A stretch of 9,061 bases of DNA from Nanobdellota archaeon (GTDB lineage: Archaea > Nanobdellota > Nanobdellia > Parvarchaeales > Parvarchaeaceae), in the NCBI GenBank assembly GCA_021818665.1, contig JAKATQ010000039.1, positions 1-9,061 on the forward strand, in the 5' to 3' direction. This document shows, piece by piece, positions 6,268 to 9,061 of this stretch. The notes under the pieces are model-generated. The model ran no database searches, was not told where the DNA came from, and saw only the letters and a program-made list of their open reading frames with translations. The stretch's first letter is position 1. Each line of letters starts with the position of its first letter. The position numbers and the translations under genes are program-made.

Positions 6268-6465
6268 TCAGTCTTTGTCGAAGACGTTTATAACGTATAC
6301 TATGAGGGCGGTGACTGCTATGCCCGCGGCTGTAAGAAGATACACGTTCACCTTAACGTTAAATGCGCTGTCTATCCAGCTGTAAAGCAGCGAAACGAGC
6401 CCAAGGAACAATACAGTGCCTATTATTGAATATTCTACGTATTTTTCCCAGCGCTGTTTTTTCAT
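6268..6465 (-). CDS. Small two-helix membrane protein, function unknown
   Basis: 65 residues; I do not recognise the family. A basic N-terminus (MKKQRWEKY) is followed by two hydrophobic stretches long enough to cross the membrane, about residues 12-31 (YSIIGTVLFLGLVSLLYSWI) and 40-61 (rich in Val, Leu, Ala and Ile). They are joined by a short loop containing DSAFNVK, and the protein ends FDKD. The basic N-terminus suggests both ends lie in the cytoplasm, making a helical hairpin. The gene is preceded by a good TATA box at leaderless distance and followed 2 bases later by pop5, so it is the first gene of the exosome/proteasome operon. Position and frame make it likely to be real. Nothing in the sequence links it mechanistically to RNA processing. 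Confidence 0.7.
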   Translation of the reverse strand: MKKQRWEKYVEYSIIGTVLFLGLVSLLYSWIDSAFNVKVNVYLLTAAGIAVTALIVYVINVFDKD

Positions 6466-6486
6466 TACTATTCTCGATTATGCTTA

Positions 6487-6494
6487 TATTTAAG
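6487..6494 (-). promoter_or_regulatory. TATA box of the exosome/proteasome operon
   Basis: CTTAAATA on the minus strand matches 7 of 8 positions of the archaeal TTTAWATA consensus and continues into TAAG. Its centre is about 25 bases upstream of the ATG at 6465, so the transcript should begin at or almost at the start codon. It lies in the 51-base gap after the GAPN stop and is the only clear promoter for the genes from 6465 down to 957. Confidence 0.7.
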
Positions 6495-6516
6495 CGTTAA
6501 AACCACACTTTTGTTT

Positions 6517-8040
6517 TTAGTCCTTAAAACTGCCGCTGTAACTCTTTCCCAGGTTCTTCGGCGCTAGATTAAGAACTATAGTCTTAAGGACGGTCATTTC
6601 TTCTACGCTGTAGCCTACGCCTTCCTTTCCCTGTCCGGAATCTTTTATCCCTCCGAAAGGAAAATAGGCGGAACCGTGGGACGGTGCAGCGTTTAGAGTC
6701 ACATTACCGCTCTGCAACGATTTTATAACTTCCCACGCGGCGTAGAAATCTTCTGTGAAGACGCACGAATCCAGACCATACCTAGAATCGTTTGAAAGCC
6801 TTATGGCTTCCTCCCGGTCGCCCACCTTTATTATCGTGATGACTGGGCCGAACGTCTCTTCTATAGCTATCCGTGCATCGTGCGGCACGTCAGTAAGCAG
6901 AGTCGGTTCATAGTAAGCATCCTTGTAGCTGCCACCAGCTAGCAGTTTAGCTCCGTGTGTGATTGCGTCCTTCACAAGTTCATCTATACGTTTAGCAGCC
7001 TTTGCACTTATGACTGGGCCCATCGTCACATCCTCTCCAAGGAGAGGGTTACCGAGTTTATAATCTGAGATATGGGACACGATCTTTTGTACGAATCTGG
7101 CATAGACAGCATCTACGACAAGTATCCTGCTTATTGCATCGCATCTCTGGCCCGAAAGTTCCAGCGATCCCTTCATGCACTCTTTCGCAGCCAGATCTAG
7201 GTCAGCATCCTCAAGTACTATCGCCGCAGCCTTTCCGCCTAATTCAAGATGCACCTTCTTTAGACCAGCGTTCTGCGCGATGTGTTTTCCCACAGGTGTA
7301 CTCCCCGTGAAACTTATCATGTTTATTTTTTCGTTGTTTATCAACGAATCACCGGTTTTTTCACCCGAGCCCGTTATGACTTGCATGGAGCCAGACGGTA
7401 TGCCAGTTTTGTTAAACACTTCTGTGCACATAAGGAATGCGAGCGGATCCGCGCTAGGCGCTTTCAAGATGACGGAGTTACCTGCTAATAACGCCGGGAG
7501 GACCTTTGCTATAGACGTATAAACGGGGTAGTTGAACGGAGATATGCCGAGCACTACGCCCACAGGTTCGCGTATCACAAGAGCTATTTTCTGAGTGGTG
7601 TCGCTAGACCAGTCACCAGGCAGATACTCGCCCATTATTTTCCGAGAGTCTTCCATTCCTAGACGCATCCTTTCCATTGCAGCATTGAATTCACCGCTTG
7701 CAGATTTTATGGACTTTCCAGATTCCGCTACTAGGACCTTTACTATCTCGTCTTTGTGCTTCGTGAGTTCTCTGCGGACTTTGTTCATGAGCTCTACACG
7801 ATCTATCGCTGCCATGTCTCTTACCTTTTTCCTGTTAGCACTCGCGGAATCTATCGCCATTTTTATGTCATTCTGATCTACACTGCCAATCTCCGCGATC
7901 TTTGTTTGGTCAATTGGGCTTATTACATCAGCTGTCTCTTTTGTTTTTATCCATTGGCCGTCGATAAAAACATTGAATCTCGGGACCGGCCCGTTTTCAT
8001 ATATATCTGAAAAGTATTCGCTTAACTGTATCTTTATCAT
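6517..8040 (-). CDS. gapN: Non-phosphorylating glyceraldehyde-3-phosphate dehydrogenase (GAPN, aldehyde dehydrogenase superfamily)
   Basis: 507 residues. GAPN oxidises glyceraldehyde-3-phosphate directly to 3-phosphoglycerate using NAD(P)+, bypassing the phosphorylating GAPDH and phosphoglycerate kinase steps; it is common in archaeal modified Embden-Meyerhof and branched Entner-Doudoroff pathways. Aldehyde dehydrogenase landmarks are all present: SPFNYPVYTS (167-176) with Asn170, FTGSTPVGKHIA (244-255) of the nucleotide-binding part, catalytic base Glu266 in LELGGK, nucleophile Cys300 in SGQRCDAISRILVV, EETFGPV (394-400) and PFGGIKDSGQGKEGVG near the C-terminus. The GQRCDAI context and the N-terminal SDIYENGPVPRFNVFIDGQW are typical of archaeal GAPN, which separates it from other aldehyde dehydrogenases. 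Cofactor preference cannot be told by eye. It has its own TATA box and stands apart from the downstream operon by 51 bases. Confidence 0.9.
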   Translation of the reverse strand: MIKIQLSEYFSDIYENGPVPRFNVFIDGQWIKTKETADVISPIDQTKIAEIGSVDQNDIKMAIDSASANRKKVRDMAAIDRVELMNKVRRELTKHKDEIVKVLVAESGKSIKSASGEFNAAMERMRLGMEDSRKIMGEYLPGDWSSDTTQKIALVIREPVGVVLGISPFNYPVYTSIAKVLPALLAGNSVILKAPSADPLAFLMCTEVFNKTGIPSGSMQVITGSGEKTGDSLINNEKINMISFTGSTPVGKHIAQNAGLKKVHLELGGKAAAIVLEDADLDLAAKECMKGSLELSGQRCDAISRILVVDAVYARFVQKIVSHISDYKLGNPLLGEDVTMGPVISAKAAKRIDELVKDAITHGAKLLAGGSYKDAYYEPTLLTDVPHDARIAIEETFGPVITIIKVGDREEAIRLSNDSRYGLDSCVFTEDFYAAWEVIKSLQSGNVTLNAAPSHGSAYFPFGGIKDSGQGKEGVGYSVEEMTVLKTIVLNLAPKNLGKSYSGSFKD

Positions 8041-8060
8041 ACGTTTTATGGTCTAAGGTA

Positions 8061-8068
8061 TAATTAAA
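8061..8068 (-). promoter_or_regulatory. TATA box of gapN
   Basis: TTTAATTA on the minus strand, continuing TACC, matches 7 of 8 positions of TTTAWATA and is centred about 24 bases upstream of the ATG at 8040. The spacing implies a leaderless transcript and supports that ATG as the start. Confidence 0.65.
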
Positions 8069-8304
8069 ACTTTCTGCGCAATATACGCATGTCGATGCAT
8101 ACAAATAAAGCTCGTTGTGAGCATTCAAGATTATCTAAGCCGGTCTACCAACAGTTTAAAGTCCTATGTCTTAACGACTGTGCGGCGAGTGTAACTTATC
8201 AACCAAATCGCTCTAGACGAGAGTCGACGGTTACGGCGATCGTAAATTACAAGAATAATAGAACTTTATAATTCGCTTATAATATGATGCATATACAATT
8301 TACT
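8069..8304. other. Intergenic stretch with no recognised feature
   Basis: Between the gapN promoter and the tRNA 3' end I see no convincing gene. A 60-codon open stretch at 8089-8271 on the plus strand lacks a promoter, a ribosome site and recognisable content. The segment next to the tRNA (8260-8304) is AT-rich and could hold tRNA termination signals. The middle part (about 8100-8250) is more GC-balanced and could hide a small RNA, but no diagnostic boxes or strong hairpin were found. Confidence 0.5.
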
Positions 8305-8378
8305 TGCCCCCGACCGGATTTGAACCGGTGTCTTCGCCTCCGCAGGGCAATGTTCTGTCCAAGCTAGACTACGGGAGC
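8305..8378 (-). tRNA. tRNA-Arg (anticodon GCG)
   Basis: 74 bases fold as a cloverleaf. Acceptor stem GCTCCCG/CGGGGGC has one G-U pair; the anticodon stem TTGCC/GGCGA encloses the loop CTGCGGA, giving anticodon GCG (8343-8341) that reads CGC and CGU arginine codons. The T arm is ACCGG-TTCAAAT-CCGGT, the variable loop has four bases (AGAC), and the discriminator base is A. Positions T8, A14, G15, G18, G19 and A21 are where expected. The D stem GTCT/GAAC contains a C12-A23 mismatch. No intron interrupts it and the 3' CCA is not encoded. It is divergent from the plus-strand gene at 8438. Confidence 0.93.
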
Positions 8379-8401
8379 ATATCATGATATTTAGACTTGT
8401 A

Positions 8402-8411
8402 ATATTAATAT
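8402..8411. promoter_or_regulatory. Palindromic AT-rich element, probable shared TATA box for tRNA-Arg and the divergent gene
   Basis: ATATTAATAT is a perfect 10-base palindrome whose centre is about 28 bases from the tRNA 5' end (8378) and about 31 bases from the plus-strand ATG (8438). Both distances suit TBP-dependent initiation at or just before those points. A second TATA-like match (8388-8395, minus strand) is too close to the tRNA to direct its start. Shared use is inferred from geometry. Confidence 0.55.
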
Positions 8412-8437
8412 AGTAAATAGAATCAATAATAACCAAT

Positions 8438-9061
8438 ATGGCACTTATGCGAAATGCAACGACACCAACGCCTACACAAGAACCGCAGAAACGTAGACAT
8501 AGTCGGATATTATGGAAATCTGATAGAATAAAGCTAAGAGATTTACTTATAAAAGATGTTAAAACAGCAATAGCCGAAACGCTTACAGAAGAAGATTATA
8601 CAATTTCTAATCAACCGGTCACTGGCGGCATAAAGACATTATATGATCACCTGTCGAAGCGGCTATCAGAGAACGATTTTTACCGGGGGACCTCCAGTTA
8701 CTTACTTAATAGATGGGCGAAAAAATTCGAACTGTATAATGTAGTAAGATATGCAAACAATCTAGTCGAGATAGATACCGGACGAAAGACAAATCAAAAT
8801 CTGATAAATTTGACTGGACTCGCATTCAGCGCACTTATGAACGCATCAGATTATCGTTCGTTTAAATTCAGGGACTCCGCGTACTACTTGGACTATATGG
8901 GGGCATTTTTGGCTCCGGACAAGGAACTTGTAGTAAGAGGAGGTACCGGCGAAAATTGCGGTTTTGAATGTGATAAGCAGAGTATAATATATGTAGACGA
9001 ATTACTAGATGTCGCTAACATCCGGAAACCCAGTTTAGTAAAATGTCTTTGGAGGAACCTA
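8438..9061 (+). CDS. Unknown protein, N-terminal 208 residues (partial, runs off right edge)
   Basis: An open frame of 208 codons from ATG 8438 to the window end without a stop. An in-frame TAA at 8414 limits upstream extension, and the AT-rich element at 8402-8411 gives plausible leaderless initiation. I do not recognise the family. The first 20 residues are Thr/Pro/Gln-rich (TPTPTQEPQ) and then strongly basic (KRRHSR, 18-23). Residues about 64-113 could form a helix-helix-hairpin resembling a winged helix (IKTLYDHLSKRL; SSYLLNRWAKKF; YNVVRYANNLVEID), which would suit a nucleic-acid-binding role, but this is speculation from pattern only. Three cysteines (174, 178, 203) appear near the cut end; C174 and C178 have CxxxC spacing. 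The stretch looks richer in A+T than the genes to its left and is the only protein gene on the plus strand. Confidence 0.65.
   Translation, partial: MALMRNATTPTPTQEPQKRRHSRILWKSDRIKLRDLLIKDVKTAIAETLTEEDYTISNQPVTGGIKTLYDHLSKRLSENDFYRGTSSYLLNRWAKKFELYNVVRYANNLVEIDTGRKTNQNLINLTGLAFSALMNASDYRSFKFRDSAYYLDYMGAFLAPDKELVVRGGTGENCGFECDKQSIIYVDELLDVANIRKPSLVKCLWRNL

Noticed and set aside
8089..8271. 60-codon open frame on the plus strand between gapN and the tRNA
   Set aside because: No promoter, ribosome site or recognisable motif, and composition like random sequence.
8041..8304. An integrated element using the tRNA-Arg 3' end as attachment site
   Set aside because: The 3' side of the tRNA faces only 264 bases before gapN, with no integrase, no repeated tRNA fragment and no mobile genes.
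8388..8395. TCTAAATA on the minus strand as the tRNA TATA box
   Set aside because: Good consensus match, but its centre is only about 13 bases from the tRNA 5' end, too close for initiation at or before the mature end.
1..9061. CRISPR array, insertion sequence or long direct repeats
   Set aside because: No regularly spaced repeats, transposase-like protein or terminal inverted repeats were seen on either strand.

Overview
This is archaeal chromosome. Three things show it: nearly every gene is a core archaeal information-processing protein, the gene order is a version of the archaeal exosome/proteasome superoperon, and the promoters look like archaeal TATA elements. First genes of transcripts sit directly behind a TATA-like box (apparently leaderless), while several internal genes have purine-rich Shine-Dalgarno sites. 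Genes are very tightly packed, with overlaps of 4 to about 20 bases. Moderate base composition and extreme compaction would fit a small-genome archaeon such as a Micrarchaeota/ARMAN-type DPANN lineage or a Thermoplasmata relative. That placement is a guess; the domain-level call is firm.

Layout. Positions 1-855 (minus) hold the N and G domains of SRP54, cut by the window edge. Positions 957-6465 (minus) are one compact run. In transcription order it is: a small two-helix membrane protein, the RNase P protein Pop5, the proteasome alpha subunit PsmA, the ribosome-maturation factor SBDS, exosome cap Rrp4, exosome catalytic subunit Rrp41, a FAU-1-type RNase E/G-like RNA-binding protein, exosome subunit Rrp42, and a very short RNA polymerase subunit K gene. 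Upstream of this run, 6517-8040 (minus) is a non-phosphorylating glyceraldehyde-3-phosphate dehydrogenase with its own TATA box. Positions 8069-8304 hold nothing I can name. A tRNA-Arg(GCG) lies at 8305-8378 (minus). Divergent from it, an unrecognised plus-strand gene starts at 8438 and runs off the right edge. The two appear to share one palindromic AT-rich promoter.

How it fits together. The superoperon combines tRNA 5' processing (Pop5), 60S-type subunit maturation (SBDS), 3'-to-5' RNA decay (Rrp4/Rrp41/Rrp42), protein degradation (PsmA) and transcription (RpoK). The most notable departure from the classical order is FAU-1, a probable endoribonuclease, inserted between rrp41 and rrp42 with overlapping reading frames on both sides. 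This suggests co-production of an endonuclease with the exoribonuclease ring, a possible archaeal counterpart of a degradosome. Other points worth a look are the unknown membrane protein at the head of the operon, a Tyr-to-Phe change in the PsmA gate motif, divergent G-domain motifs in SRP54, and the unknown gene at the right edge.
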